Shown here piece by piece: positions 55,267 through 64,000 of a stretch of DNA of 64,000 nt. Both the position numbers and the translations under genes were made by a program. Origin of the DNA: Cytophagales bacterium UBA2561 (GTDB lineage Bacteria; Bacteroidota; Bacteroidia; Cytophagales; Thermoflexibacteraceae); contig DDLX01000017.1 in assembly GCA_002340355.1 (NCBI GenBank), positions 186,001 through 250,000 of the forward strand, given 5' to 3'. Each line of letters begins with the position of its first letter. Within the stretch, counting starts at the first letter, position 1. Under the pieces are notes generated by a model. That model saw only the letters and a program-made list of their open reading frames with translations. It searched no databases and had not been told where the DNA came from.

Positions 55267-56499
55267 TTGAATATTCAAAAGTTATTACAATCTGAAATTC
55301 AAGATTTTATAGCTACTAATTTAGAAAACGATACAGATAGATTACTTCTAAATTCGTCTAAATTTCCTGCGATTCCGATGCGGGAGGTGGTCACACAAAT
55401 TCGGATTCGACAAAAAGCAACTTCCAAATTTCCGACTTGGATAAGTACTAAAAATCTTATTTTTCCTTCCAATTTATCCTATCAACAGGCATCTTCAGAA
55501 CAAACTGCTCAGTTTAAAAGTAAATTGGTTTCAGGAAAGAATTTTGTGGATTTGACGGGTGGTTTTGGAGTAGATACGTACTTTTTTTCCAAACAATTTC
55601 AAAACGGATTTTATGTTGAACAACAAAGTGATTTAGCTGAAATTGTTCGACACAACTATAAAGTACTGGGAGTATCCAATGTAAAAATTTGTCCTCAAAA
55701 CTTGACTAATTTTTTAGCTAAAGTTTCAGTCAACTTTTCGCAAAATCAACTTCCCTTTGATTTGATTTATCTCGATCCTGCTCGCCAAGATGCCATCAAT
55801 CGGAAGGTAGTTTATTTGTCGGATTGCACCCCAAATCTATTAGAAATTTTACCGCAATTATTGAAATATGGTAAGCAAATCTTACTCAAAACCTCTCCCT
55901 TGTTAGATATCTCACAAGCAGTAAAAGAATTAGGATTTGTACAAAAAGTTTGGGTAGTAGCTGTTAAGAATGAATGTAAAGAACTCTTATTTTTGCTCCA
56001 AAAGAATCAAGGCGAAAATCAATCCAGAACTTCACCTGAAGACCTTCCTATTTGTGCCGTAAACTTAGAGAATGATCATCAACAAATTTTTGATTTCCAA
56101 CAACTTGATGAAAAAAACAGTTCTTTCACCTTAGGATTGCCTGAAAAGTTTCTATTCCGTCCGAATTCAGCTATCTTAAAATCAGGTGGCTTCAAATCTA
56201 TAGGCAAAAAATTTGGCTTGAAAAAACTGCATTCCAATTCACATCTTTATACCGCTTCTGAAATTCATCCCAATTTTATGGGCAAAACTTACCGTATTTT
56301 GGAAGTTTGTAAATTTTCTAAGAAAGAAATTTTGAAACATTTGCCGAATAAAAAAGCAAACATTGCCACCGTAAATTTTCCCATGACTCCCGCTCAAATC
56401 TACCAAAAACTAAAAATTAAGCATGGAGGAAATCGGTATCTTTTTGGGACAACTAATCTCAAAAATCAAAAAATTATATTGATAACTGAACGGATATAA
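55267..56499 (+). CDS. Class I SAM-dependent methyltransferase with THUMP-like C-terminal domain
   Basis: 410 residues from a TTG at 55267 (read MNIQKLLQSEIQDFI), which gives the usual N-terminus of the family; no ATG lies near and the frame opens only 12 codons earlier. The helical start is followed by the SAM-binding Rossmann domain: FVDLTGGFGVDTYFFS near 90, YVEQQSDLAEIVRHN (acidic residue for ribose) and DLIYLDPARQD near 165, a DPAR catalytic motif seen in RNA/DNA base methyltransferases. The C-terminal part matches a THUMP-like domain ending in HGGNRYLFGTTNL. The substrate is probably RNA, but unproven. Element 2 lies 60 bases upstream and may affect expression. Confidence 0.82.
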   Translation: MNIQKLLQSEIQDFIATNLENDTDRLLLNSSKFPAIPMREVVTQIRIRQKATSKFPTWISTKNLIFPSNLSYQQASSEQTAQFKSKLVSGKNFVDLTGGFGVDTYFFSKQFQNGFYVEQQSDLAEIVRHNYKVLGVSNVKICPQNLTNFLAKVSVNFSQNQLPFDLIYLDPARQDAINRKVVYLSDCTPNLLEILPQLLKYGKQILLKTSPLLDISQAVKELGFVQKVWVVAVKNECKELLFLLQKNQGENQSRTSPEDLPICAVNLENDHQQIFDFQQLDEKNSSFTLGLPEKFLFRPNSAILKSGGFKSIGKKFGLKKLHSNSHLYTASEIHPNFMGKTYRILEVCKFSKKEILKHLPNKKANIATVNFPMTPAQIYQKLKIKHGGNRYLFGTTNLKNQKIILITERI

Positions 56500-56803
56500 A
56501 TATTTTAAGACTTGAGTCTAAAATTTAGCACGTATTAAAAATCAAATTTAAACAAAGTAATATCAGTAAGCACATAGTGTCTTTTTCTATTTTTAGATTT
56601 CTTCTATATTAAATTTCTATAATTTATCCACTCTAAAAATATACTATCTTTGTAATCAAGACGTTACCATTTTCTATTCCTTACTTTAGACAAATAAGTC
56701 TATCAAACTCAAAAAAAGTCTCATTCAAACACAAATAGGAACGGAGTTTGTGAAATAACTAATTGGTCAATCAAAACACAATCCACAAGTTCAGCCGAAA
56801 CCA
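56500..56803. other. Intergenic stretch with promoter of the TPR gene
   Basis: About 305 bases. TATCTTTG at 56645-56652 is an exact -7 match for the downstream TPR gene. Nothing else is recognised. Confidence 0.5.
56645..56652 (+). promoter_or_regulatory. Candidate promoter -7 element (TATCTTTG)
   Basis: Exact TAnnTTTG match about 150 bases before the TPR gene start. No TTG at the standard distance upstream. Confidence 0.4.
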
Positions 56804-58399
56804 ATGAGAAATATTGTTTTCTATTTGAGTTTATGTTTGCTTCTTAACTCACCACTAATCCATATTTTCGCTCAACAACCTGATGTCATTGATAGCTTAG
56901 TCAAGAAATTAGGACAAACCGAAGATGGACTAGATAAAATTAAGATTTTCAATGGATTAAGTCGAGAATATCGATTTTCTTATCCCGATACGTGTATCTT
57001 TTATGCTGAGCAATCTCTACAATTAGCCCAAAAATTAAGTTACAAAAAAGGACAGGCACATTCACTCGAAAACCTCGGAAATGCCCACCAAATGAAGGGA
57101 ATGTATGCCGAAGCTTTGCAATATTATTTTCAGGCATTACAGTTACAAGAGCGTCTCAATAGTAAAAAGGGAATCTCTGATTTGTATAGCTATATCTCTC
57201 AAACCTACGAAACTCAAGGAAGTTATCCTATGGCATTAGATTATGCTATTAAAGCTCTGAAAATCAGAGAGGAACTAGGCTCAAAACGAGAAATTGCAGA
57301 TTCATATAATAATATTGGAAATATTTACGAACAACAAGACGATAATGAGCAAGCCCTCCCCTACTTTGTTAATGCACTGGCAATCAATGAGGAACTCAAT
57401 GATGAAGCAGGTTTAACACGGTCTTATCATAATATCGGAACAGTTTTTTTTAATCTGGAAAATTACGTAGAGGCTCGTGAATATTTTTTCAAGGCAATGC
57501 GAATTTCCGAAGAAATCGGAGATCTCCAGAGTGTCGCACAAGCATGGGGCAGTATTGGAAAGGTTTTTGATTTAGAAAATAAAGACTATGAAGCTCTTGC
57601 TTATTATTCCACTGCCTTACAAGTAAGCGAAGAACTCTCTGATAGGGAAGGAGTGGCACATAACTTAACAAATATTGCCAATATTTATCTTAAAAGCGGA
57701 CAGTACGGGAAAGCTATCAAGCACGGCAAAAGAAGTATGGAGATTTCCATTCAAATCGGGTGTAAATCCTGTATCATTGATGCTAGTGAAGTGCTTTATG
57801 AAGTCTTCAAATCACAAAATAATTATGTTGATGCTTTGCACTATCATGAGGTTTTTATGAATTATAAAGATAGTGTATTTAATGAAAATAAGCAAAAAGA
57901 ACTCGGTAAACTACAAGGACGCTATGAAACTGAAAAGAAAATTGAGGATGCAAAACGAGAAGCCGAAATTGCCAAAAAAGAAGAAGAAGAAGCACAGAAA
58001 CGAAAAAATAACCTGCAGTATGTTGGTATTGCCGTTTTCATTGTAATTCTACTCTTAATCATTTTTGCTTCGGGACGCATGAACCTTTCAGTATCTTTAG
58101 CAAGTTCCTTAGTATTCTATACTATCCTGCTGATTTTACAATTTTTCCTTCTACTGATGCGCCCGTACTTAATTGCTTTTGTGGGTGGTGTCCCGATTGT
58201 AGGTTTATTGACCAATATGGTGGTTGCCATAAGTTTACCTTATATGTTTGAAAAATTACATCAAATATTCCAACAAAAAGTGATTAAGCAAAAGGATGAT
58301 GGCTCTTTAGTTGTGGAGAAAGTCAAAAAAGAACCCTCTAAATCAACTAAAAAAAAGAAGGGAAAACCAACTGCTATTAATGACCCCAAACCTAGTTAA
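56804..58399 (+). CDS. TPR protein with C-terminal membrane domain
   Basis: 531 residues. A signal peptide (FYLSLCLLLNSPLIHIFAQ), then seven tetratricopeptide repeats at about 45-340 (e.g. GDIYNNIGNIYEQ-like EIADSYNNIGNIYEQQDDNE, AWGSIGKVFDLENKDYEALA), a charged coiled coil (YETEKKIEDAKREAEIAK) and two or three membrane segments at about 405-485, ending in a lysine-rich tail. The layout is that of Bacteroidota TPR sensors usually fused to a kinase, cyclase or LytTR domain; here the output domain is missing, the tail being only basic. It may work with a separate partner. Terminator at 58457. Confidence 0.8.
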   Translation: MRNIVFYLSLCLLLNSPLIHIFAQQPDVIDSLVKKLGQTEDGLDKIKIFNGLSREYRFSYPDTCIFYAEQSLQLAQKLSYKKGQAHSLENLGNAHQMKGMYAEALQYYFQALQLQERLNSKKGISDLYSYISQTYETQGSYPMALDYAIKALKIREELGSKREIADSYNNIGNIYEQQDDNEQALPYFVNALAINEELNDEAGLTRSYHNIGTVFFNLENYVEAREYFFKAMRISEEIGDLQSVAQAWGSIGKVFDLENKDYEALAYYSTALQVSEELSDREGVAHNLTNIANIYLKSGQYGKAIKHGKRSMEISIQIGCKSCIIDASEVLYEVFKSQNNYVDALHYHEVFMNYKDSVFNENKQKELGKLQGRYETEKKIEDAKREAEIAKKEEEEAQKRKNNLQYVGIAVFIVILLLIIFASGRMNLSVSLASSLVFYTILLILQFFLLLMRPYLIAFVGGVPIVGLLTNMVVAISLPYMFEKLHQIFQQKVIKQKDDGSLVVEKVKKEPSKSTKKKKGKPTAINDPKPS

Positions 58400-58958
58400 A
58401 AATAAGTCCAAGATGATAAATAAAGCTATATCATAATTTATATGATTGACCAAATGACAGCCCGTGTGGATTCCATATGGGTTGTTTTTATTTTAGATAA
58501 AACCCAAACAGTATTTATTTTCAATCTTTTCATTAAAAAAATAAGCTAAATTATACTTATTAAAAATCAATATATTACGAAGCTTAATGTTAAATTTACT
58601 ATTCCATAAAATCCTGTAAAATTATATTTGTTAATAAATAAAAAAACAAATGCTTCCAAGATCTTTAAGACTTCTGTAAGAGTATAAAACCTCATAATAT
58701 TCTATTTATCTAATAGAAAAAAAATCAAATTTAGTAGCTTTGATTATCTGAAATTCCTTTGAGTCAAAAATAGTATCCTACTAAACACCTTTTCTAATTC
58801 AGAAATTATACTAATTTTGGCGCAGTGAAATCAGAAAAACTGTATCGACTCTGATTGACTAACCCTGCAACTTGAATTATTTTGCAAGAACTAAAAATCA
58901 ATTAGATGATATAAAAATTGGATTATAAATTATTGACAAATTAAATCTTATAAAACCA
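58400..58958. other. Intergenic stretch after the TPR gene terminator
   Basis: About 560 AT-rich bases. The first part holds the terminator (58457-58494). A weak hairpin with AAGATC..GACTT lies near 58655-58670. I see no ORF and no consensus promoter for the operon starting at 58959. Confidence 0.5.
58457..58494 (+). terminator. Intrinsic terminator of the TPR gene
   Basis: ACAGCCCGTGTGG (58457-58469) pairs with CCATATGGGTTGT (58473-58485), 13 pairs including three G-U, loop ATT. TTTTATTTT follows. A clear Rho-independent terminator. Confidence 0.8.
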
Positions 58959-60155
58959 TTGAAATCGAATAATTTATATGACATACCGTTACAACTAAGG
59001 ACTCCAAGTATTCATATTGGCTATCTCTTGATTTGTCTATTTTGGGTAAATAGTAAAATTCTTGCACAGGATACATCGCCAACCAAGCAAAAGATGGATT
59101 CCTTAAAAAAAGACACATCTTTTTGGACTTTGGAAACGGCATTTACACACGCAATATCACTGTACGAAGATGGTTTGCCCGACTCTGTGTTACAGGTTTT
59201 AAGTAAGGAAAATCTCCGAAAAATGAAAATTGGGCAAGCCAACAAATTACAAAGATCAAGGATTTATCACTTGAAAGCCCTTGCCTCAGTACTCAATGAC
59301 GATATTAGAGCAACTCAAGATAACATCAAAAAGATGCTCACCCTCCAACCCAATTACCGTCCCCGTAAAGATGATTTAGCCGATTTTATTTGGCAAATGA
59401 GACAAATGACAGTAGTTCCCAAAACTGTATTTGGACTTAAAATCGGACTAAATGGGGTCACTCCTAATATTCAGAAACGATATTCCATCTTTGAAACACA
59501 AGGAACTAGTTATGGTACTCGTAGTTACTCGACTTCTCTGACACGAAATAATGGATTTTCGATCGGAGCACACACCGAATACACTTTGTTACGAGACATT
59601 CGGCTAGGTGGGGAACTTAACTATTTTAGATATTCCTATCATTATACTTCTAATATCGTTCAAGGTGATTTTTCACGTTCACTATCTTATGGCGAACTTA
59701 GTGTTAATGGAAAGTATATCTTACCAGCCGATATTTTTTTTCAAAAAATATTAGGTAAAAAAATGGACTCTTGGAAATTATATGTTCAGTATGGTTTTTT
59801 TTATCGGTATTTAATGACCGCAAATGAATCTGAGAAATTAAGTCGTTCTAAGCTCAGCATTCGACCTTCGCTAAATGAAACTGCAAGTGGAATTTTGTGG
59901 GGAGGAGGAATTCGTAAAACAGGAAAAAAATCATGGATTTCACTAGAAATTACACAGAAATTAAGCCCTACTAATATTTCGAACCCTAATAAGCGTTTCT
60001 TCAATGGAGAGGGAGCAGATTATATCTTTGATTTCTATGACCTTAGTGATGATATAAACCTTAATAGTTTGGAAATTCATCTTAGTTTTGGATATTATTT
60101 TAATTACAAAGTTTTTGGTAAACGATTTCGTACTAAAAAACCACGCCCCAGATGA
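58959..60155 (+). CDS. Outer membrane beta-barrel protein, first gene of coupled operon
   Basis: 398 residues from a TTG at 58959; no ATG lies before the signal peptide (IGYLLICLFWVNSKILAQ), so a non-ATG start is needed. Residues 45-150 are helical and TPR-like (SVLQVLSKENLRK, KALASVLNDDIRATQDNIKKMLTLQPNYRPR), followed by a barrel-type C-terminal domain with alternating strands (GFSIGAHTEYTLLRDIRLGG, SLEIHLSFGYYFNYKVF). It resembles the helical-plus-barrel outer membrane proteins of Bacteroidota; no named family. The stop codon overlaps the next start (ATGA), so translation is coupled to the lipoprotein gene. Confidence 0.75.
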   Translation: MKSNNLYDIPLQLRTPSIHIGYLLICLFWVNSKILAQDTSPTKQKMDSLKKDTSFWTLETAFTHAISLYEDGLPDSVLQVLSKENLRKMKIGQANKLQRSRIYHLKALASVLNDDIRATQDNIKKMLTLQPNYRPRKDDLADFIWQMRQMTVVPKTVFGLKIGLNGVTPNIQKRYSIFETQGTSYGTRSYSTSLTRNNGFSIGAHTEYTLLRDIRLGGELNYFRYSYHYTSNIVQGDFSRSLSYGELSVNGKYILPADIFFQKILGKKMDSWKLYVQYGFFYRYLMTANESEKLSRSKLSIRPSLNETASGILWGGGIRKTGKKSWISLEITQKLSPTNISNPNKRFFNGEGADYIFDFYDLSDDINLNSLEIHLSFGYYFNYKVFGKRFRTKKPRPR

Positions 60156-61435
60156 AAATAGTATTCTTATTCTTTGATTTCGTTTTAAGGTTTCGTAGCA
60201 CAATTGCTTTCGGTTTACTATTCGGAGTTCTATTCCATTTAAGCAGTTGCTCAACCCAAGAAGATTTTTTAAATCCTACATCTGCCCATATTTTCTTAAC
60301 AAGTTACTCGGGAAATATTATTGTAACCGATATCAAAGCAACTACCGATGGCGGATTTTTAATCTTTGGTGTAGCAAGCCAAACCCTAAATGAACGGTTT
60401 GATGGGACTGCACAACTTTATTTAATGAAGGTTGATAAAAATGGAAAATTTTTAAAAGACACACTTTTAGCTAAGTTGCCTGTAGGATTTTCTTCGAACA
60501 TCATAGAAAACAATGGTTATTTTGAATGTGTTTGGAGTTCCCTTCAAATAGATAATAAATTACATTATTTTCTCAAAATCAATTCTGAAGCAGATACAAT
60601 CACAGTCAATATTCAAGACTTTTCATTAAACTGTCGCCTTTCTGATTGTGGAAATATTACCCAAATCATCCCTAGAACAAACGGAAAATACACTACACTT
60701 AACATTGGGTCAGATAATGTTAATGATACGTCTCGTAGTAAGATGTATATTCATCAGCTTGATATTAATAATTTGACATCACAAGAGCAAATTGCAGAGG
60801 AAGAGTTTATACCTGAATCATTCGGAGGACTTACAGGAAGTAATATTTCACTTTTGCGTTCGATATATGATTTTTTATCAATTAATATTTCAGAACAAAA
60901 CGGCATCTCTCGTTTATTCTATTCTGCTCCTTCAAAAGAGGAAATAGTCCTTAAATATGTTGGTGAACAAAATCCCATTTATCATGATCACCAATACTGG
61001 TTTTCAGGAATGCACAAACAAAGTACATCTAATAATTACAGTTTTATAATCCGAAATAAAAATATAGCAACTGCTACGGCTTATTGGCGATCAGACTTCC
61101 CACTCGGGACCCAAAATTGGGATTTTAAAAACATAAGTAATTCTGCTAAATTAGAGCAATTAAATTCTACCTTAAAAACAGTTATTCGAGAGAACACTAG
61201 CAATGATCTATTCGCTGGTGGAACAACTCTCTCAGGAAAATCAGTTATTTTTTATAACGAAAAAGAGTTTGAGTTTGGAGGTTCTAAAAATCAATATGAA
61301 CTAGGTGATTTCTTGATTCATAATAATCAAGTTTTAATCACGGGAAGCACTATTTTGCGACTACGTGATAATCATTCAAATGTAAGACGTGTTCCTTTCC
61401 TCATTATCGTCCCCGAATCCGAATTCCAAAAATGA
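60152..61435 (+). CDS. Surface or periplasmic lipoprotein, second gene of coupled operon
   Basis: 427 residues. Lipoprotein signal with lipobox LSSC (HLSSCSTQEDF, Cys near 33). The mature part is beta-rich, with segments such as TTDGGFLIFGVASQ, QLYLMKVDKNGKFL and GNIIVTDIKATTDGG that resemble blades of a beta propeller (the GGFLIFG and KVDKNG pattern is common in such Bacteroidota lipoproteins). No known enzymatic domain. ATGA overlaps both the previous and the next gene, which makes it part of a tight translationally coupled set. Confidence 0.75.
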   Translation: MKIVFLFFDFVLRFRSTIAFGLLFGVLFHLSSCSTQEDFLNPTSAHIFLTSYSGNIIVTDIKATTDGGFLIFGVASQTLNERFDGTAQLYLMKVDKNGKFLKDTLLAKLPVGFSSNIIENNGYFECVWSSLQIDNKLHYFLKINSEADTITVNIQDFSLNCRLSDCGNITQIIPRTNGKYTTLNIGSDNVNDTSRSKMYIHQLDINNLTSQEQIAEEEFIPESFGGLTGSNISLLRSIYDFLSINISEQNGISRLFYSAPSKEEIVLKYVGEQNPIYHDHQYWFSGMHKQSTSNNYSFIIRNKNIATATAYWRSDFPLGTQNWDFKNISNSAKLEQLNSTLKTVIRENTSNDLFAGGTTLSGKSVIFYNEKEFEFGGSKNQYELGDFLIHNNQVLITGSTILRLRDNHSNVRRVPFLIIVPESEFQK

Positions 61436-62568
61436 CTTTCTTATCCTTACTTTTTGGACTTTCCTTGACAATACAATGCCTATTTTGGGGGATAATTTTT
61501 GGGCGGTTTGCTTTTTTTTATACTTCAAAATCTACAAAAAAAGCTCAATGTAGAGGTGTATCTCTCATTATTTGTGCTCGAAATGAAGCAACGAATCTTC
61601 GTCAATTTTTACCACTTTGGCTTTCTCAAAATTATCCAAATTACGAAGTTATTGTAGTAGATGATCGTTCTGAAGACCAAACTCCTGAAATCCTCCAGCA
61701 ATTTGCTGAGAAATATCCACATTTTCGCTTCTTAACAATTGATCAAAAGCCTATCAACTTTAATGGCAAAAAATATGCTTTAGAACAAGGGATTAAATCC
61801 ACCCAACACGATATCATTTTACTAACTGATGCCGATTGTTATCCAGTTAGTCCTGAGAATATTCGTCTTCGAGCAGAAGCCTTTCACGATCAAACAGAAG
61901 TTATTCTGGGATATTCTCCTTATAAATTTACGTCAAATTTTCTCAATTTTGTCATTCAATATGAAACACTTTATACGGCTATTCAATATTTTTCGTTGGC
62001 ATTTTGGGGGCACCCCTATATGGGTGTAGGACGAAACTTAGGATATTCTCGGCAACTTTTTTATCAAAAAAATGGTTTTGATAAATATAAAGCCATTATT
62101 GGTGGGGATGATGACTTATTTATTAATCAGAACGCCACAGCCGAGAATACTCGTTTGGTCATAGATTCTGAAAGTCAAATTATATCAATACCTGAGCAAA
62201 CTTGGCAGGCATGGTTTCAACAAAAGAAACGTCATCTTTCGGTCGGTAAATTTTATCGCTGGCAACACAAACTCATTCTAGGTAGTTTAGCCCTCTCACA
62301 ACTGGGTTTCTGGTTTTTATTTTGGCTTATTTTTTTCAGTCAAGAAAATCAGATTTTCTTTTGGATAAGTTTTTTGACACGACAAAGCATCATGTTCTTA
62401 GTTTTTAAACGTATTCACAACAGACTTCAGAGTAGTTTGCCTTTAAGATTTGTTTTTATATTCGATTTTTTGTATTTATTTTATTATACCTTTACGGGGT
62501 TCATCAGTCTGATAAGTAAAAAAACAGCATGGAAGGAAGAAAACGACAGTTCTCGGATAAAGCATTAG
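61432..62568 (+). CDS. Family 2 glycosyltransferase, membrane-anchored
   Basis: 378 residues. An N-terminal membrane segment (LLFGLSLTIQCLFWGIIFG), then a GT-A domain: SLIICARNEATNLRQFLP, VVDDRSEDQTPEIL, TDADCYPVSPENI (DxD) and GGDDDLFINQNA (catalytic-base region), then QQKKRHLSVGKFYR. Three or four C-terminal membrane segments follow. Such enzymes add a sugar from a nucleotide donor to a lipid or a polysaccharide at the membrane. It overlaps the preceding stop by four bases and the ECF sigma gene by 40, so synthesis of all four is linked. Confidence 0.85.
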   Translation: MTFLSLLFGLSLTIQCLFWGIIFGRFAFFYTSKSTKKAQCRGVSLIICARNEATNLRQFLPLWLSQNYPNYEVIVVDDRSEDQTPEILQQFAEKYPHFRFLTIDQKPINFNGKKYALEQGIKSTQHDIILLTDADCYPVSPENIRLRAEAFHDQTEVILGYSPYKFTSNFLNFVIQYETLYTAIQYFSLAFWGHPYMGVGRNLGYSRQLFYQKNGFDKYKAIIGGDDDLFINQNATAENTRLVIDSESQIISIPEQTWQAWFQQKKRHLSVGKFYRWQHKLILGSLALSQLGFWFLFWLIFFSQENQIFFWISFLTRQSIMFLVFKRIHNRLQSSLPLRFVFIFDFLYLFYYTFTGFISLISKKTAWKEENDSSRIKH

Positions 62569-63137
62569 AAGATTTTAGATTAATCGACCGAGCCACCGCA
62601 GGCGATGAAAAGGCTTATACCGAACTGATGGCACGCTATCGTAAGTCTGTGTATCACACCCTTTTAAAGATGGTGCGAAATCCCGATGATGCTGAAGACT
62701 TAACGATTGAAGCTTTTGCAAAAGCCTTCAAGAATCTCCCTAAGTTCAAGAAAGAATATACTTTCAGTACGTGGCTTTTCCGTATTGCAACTAATAATTG
62801 TATTGATTTTATTCGTAAAAAGAAATTAGAAACCTTTAGTATCAATACGGCTTTCAGTGCAGATAATGGAGATACTGTAAATATTGAAATTAAAGACGAT
62901 AAACTTGACCCTGAGGAGAAAGCCATTAAAAATCAGAAGATTGAGGTCATTCGGGAGATTGTGAAGCAACTCCCACCAAAATACCAACGCCTTGTGCAGC
63001 TTCGGTATTTTGATGAACTATCCTATGATGAAATTGCTAAAACACTCAATGCACCACTTGGAACGGTTAAAGCCCAACTCCACCGTGCCAGAGAACTTCT
63101 CTTTGATTTAGTAAAAAGTAAACGACATATTATCTAA
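62529..63137 (+). CDS. ECF-type RNA polymerase sigma factor
   Basis: 202 residues. Region 2: AYTELMARYRKSVYHTLLKM, then NPDDAEDLTIEAFAKAFKNL and FSTWLFRIATNNCIDFIRKK; region 4: LPPKYQRLVQLRYFDELSYDEIAKTLNAPLGTVKAQLHRARE, a complete helix-turn-helix that reads the -35 element. The length and the linker are those of ECF sigma factors of the RpoE/SigW type. It lacks an adjacent anti-sigma gene on either side, which is unusual. The gene overlaps the glycosyltransferase gene by 40 bases, so it belongs to the envelope operon. Confidence 0.9.
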   Translation: MEGRKRQFSDKALEDFRLIDRATAGDEKAYTELMARYRKSVYHTLLKMVRNPDDAEDLTIEAFAKAFKNLPKFKKEYTFSTWLFRIATNNCIDFIRKKKLETFSINTAFSADNGDTVNIEIKDDKLDPEEKAIKNQKIEVIREIVKQLPPKYQRLVQLRYFDELSYDEIAKTLNAPLGTVKAQLHRARELLFDLVKSKRHII

Positions 63138-63170
63138 CATATATTTTGAGCTAATTATCAGATAAATAAA

Positions 63171-63223
63171 ATCTCACTTCAATCCTCATAATAGTTTAAA
63201 TCTTATGAGGATTAAAATGAGAT
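63171..63223. terminator. Long hairpin between ECF sigma and Rpn genes
   Basis: AATCCTCATAA (63181-63191) pairs with TTATGAGGATT (63203-63213), extended by ATCTCA (63171-63176) with TGAGAT (63218-63223) across an internal loop. It lies between convergent genes and touches the Rpn stop codon. Confidence 0.65.
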
Positions 63224-64000
63224 TAGATATGAGTTTCTTTTCGGAGTTCTTCTATTTCAGTATCAGATAAACCCGTTAATTCAATAATAAAAGAATTATC
63301 AAGTCCTTTTAGAATAGCTGTTTTTGCTACTTGCACTGCTTTATGTTGTTCTCCTTCTTTTTTTCCCTCCTTTCGTCCTTCTTTACGTCCTTCTTTACGT
63401 CCTTCCTGTATCCCCTCTTGCCTACCTTTTTTTCTAGCTTCAATCCTAGCTTCTTCTTTAGCTGTTTCAAGCGCACTATTAAAATCCCGATAGACCTTCA
63501 AACTATCTTCATAAGCCAAGCGTTCTTTCTTATTGAATTTGGCTACTTCAGCCTGCTCAAAAAGATGTTCGAAAACTTGACTTTGGAATGAAAGTGGAAT
63601 CCTATCTAGTTTATGTAAATTTTTTAATAGAAAAAGCCATTTATCAATATTGCTTGTTAGTTCTGCTTCTGTTTTATCAAACTTTGGAACTTCTAAATAC
63701 AAAAAGGTTAATTTATCGTAAAATACTTCACAAGTTTCTTTATCCATTAATTGAACATAATGTGCCCACTTCTCCGCATTTTTGGGACGGTCATCAAAAG
63801 TAAAATCCATAATACCTACCGTATAGACTCCCTTAAGTTCATATTGCCATTCTCTACCTCGAACAGCCTGTTCCTGAATAGCATAGGTGGCATAATATAG
63901 GCTACGATCTTTAAAAAATTTTTGTTTGACTCGTTGCACTTCTACAATGAAACGTTCCCCCTTATCATTCTCACAATATAAATCAAATACTGCTTTTCGA
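63223..64000 (-). CDS. Rpn/PD-(D/E)XK nuclease-family transposase-like protein (5' end outside window)
   Basis: 259 codons are visible; the frame is open to the end of the window, so the start lies beyond it. The right-most visible segment reads KAVFDLYCENDKGERFIVEV and then QRVKQKFF, giving the FDL-x(10)-E-x-Q arrangement of the Rpn/PDDEXK_2 (PF12784) nuclease, in which Q replaces the usual Lys. The middle has MDFTFDDRPKNAEKW, and the C-terminus has glycine-Glu repeats (REGIQEGRKEG-type) encoded by a 12-bp tandem repeat. Rpn proteins nick DNA and promote recombination; they spread as single genes. Its active site seems intact as far as it can be seen. Confidence 0.78.
   Translation of the reverse strand, partial: RKAVFDLYCENDKGERFIVEVQRVKQKFFKDRSLYYATYAIQEQAVRGREWQYELKGVYTVGIMDFTFDDRPKNAEKWAHYVQLMDKETCEVFYDKLTFLYLEVPKFDKTEAELTSNIDKWLFLLKNLHKLDRIPLSFQSQVFEHLFEQAEVAKFNKKERLAYEDSLKVYRDFNSALETAKEEARIEARKKGRQEGIQEGRKEGRKEGRKEGKKEGEQHKAVQVAKTAILKGLDNSFIIELTGLSDTEIEELRKETHI
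63371..63406. repeat. Three 12-bp tandem repeats in the Rpn gene
   Basis: TTTCGTCCTTCT, TTACGTCCTTCT and TTACGTCCTTCC lie in tandem. On the coding strand each gives the EGRK unit of the Gly-Glu-Arg-Lys rich tail. Slippage could change the number in-frame. Confidence 0.7.

Noticed and set aside
61829..62029. Short frames within the glycosyltransferase, phosphatase and other genes
   Set aside because: All are shadows of well-supported coding frames.

Overview
The window looks like chromosomal DNA of an AT-rich, non-photosynthetic member of the Bacteroidota, most likely a Cytophagales-type bacterium. Several things point that way. Genes are mostly not preceded by Shine-Dalgarno sequences. The best promoters fit TTG-N19-TAnnTTTG. 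Small families typical of the phylum are present (DUF4834, exosortase XrtN, BBP2 porin, tandem OmpH/Skp, SpoIIE phosphatases with PAS or HAMP modules). The ssrA gene encodes the tag GENNFALAA. There are no rRNA genes, recognisable tRNA genes, CRISPR arrays, integrases or intact insertion sequences.

Layout. 1-2100: a partial PII-like gene plus SbtA bicarbonate transporter, followed by a gene-poor stretch that holds a 197-bp MITE-like element and a possible three-way-junction RNA. 2.1-10.3 kb: Crp/Fnr regulator, conserved hypothetical, WecA/MraY-family transferase, acyl-CoA carboxylase beta subunit, a small conserved protein, a polytopic membrane protein and tadA. 10.3-15.7 kb: BBP2 porin, cupin, PlsC-type acyltransferase, exosortase N and DUF4834. 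15.7-19.9 kb: a likely two-gene conflict/signalling operon, a deoxyribosyltransferase-like (DRHyd) protein followed by a triple-TIR/membrane/coiled-coil/beta-propeller protein. 20.3-25.6 kb: LD-carboxypeptidase, M15-like membrane protein, outer membrane protein, periplasmic TPR protein and bestrophin.

25.8-30.1 kb: ssrA, with a very AT-rich gene for a 1271-residue PIN-domain protein directly behind its 3' end, bracketed by a 9-bp direct repeat. 30.2-46 kb: housekeeping genes (lpdA, hisIE with a degenerate HisI half, two ompH genes, ychF, a TMTC-like glycosyltransferase/TPR protein, glmM, pyrG), a FGE-like/murein-hydrolase-like/SPOR fusion and a SiaC-like phosphoprotein. 46.4-54 kb: two large SpoIIE-type phosphatases on either side of dsbD; with the SiaC homologue they suggest partner-switch signalling. 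54-58.4 kb: an SDR (2,4-dienoyl-CoA reductase type), a second MITE-like element, a THUMP-like methyltransferase and a TPR membrane protein. 58.9-63.1 kb: four translationally coupled genes (outer-membrane barrel, lipoprotein, GT2 glycosyltransferase, ECF sigma factor). 63.2 kb to the end: a 5'-truncated Rpn/PD-(D/E)XK nuclease gene.

The strongest candidates for something undescribed are the DRHyd plus triple-TIR operon, the PIN mega-protein behind ssrA, and the two MITE-like elements that share one compensated palindrome but have different terminal repeats.
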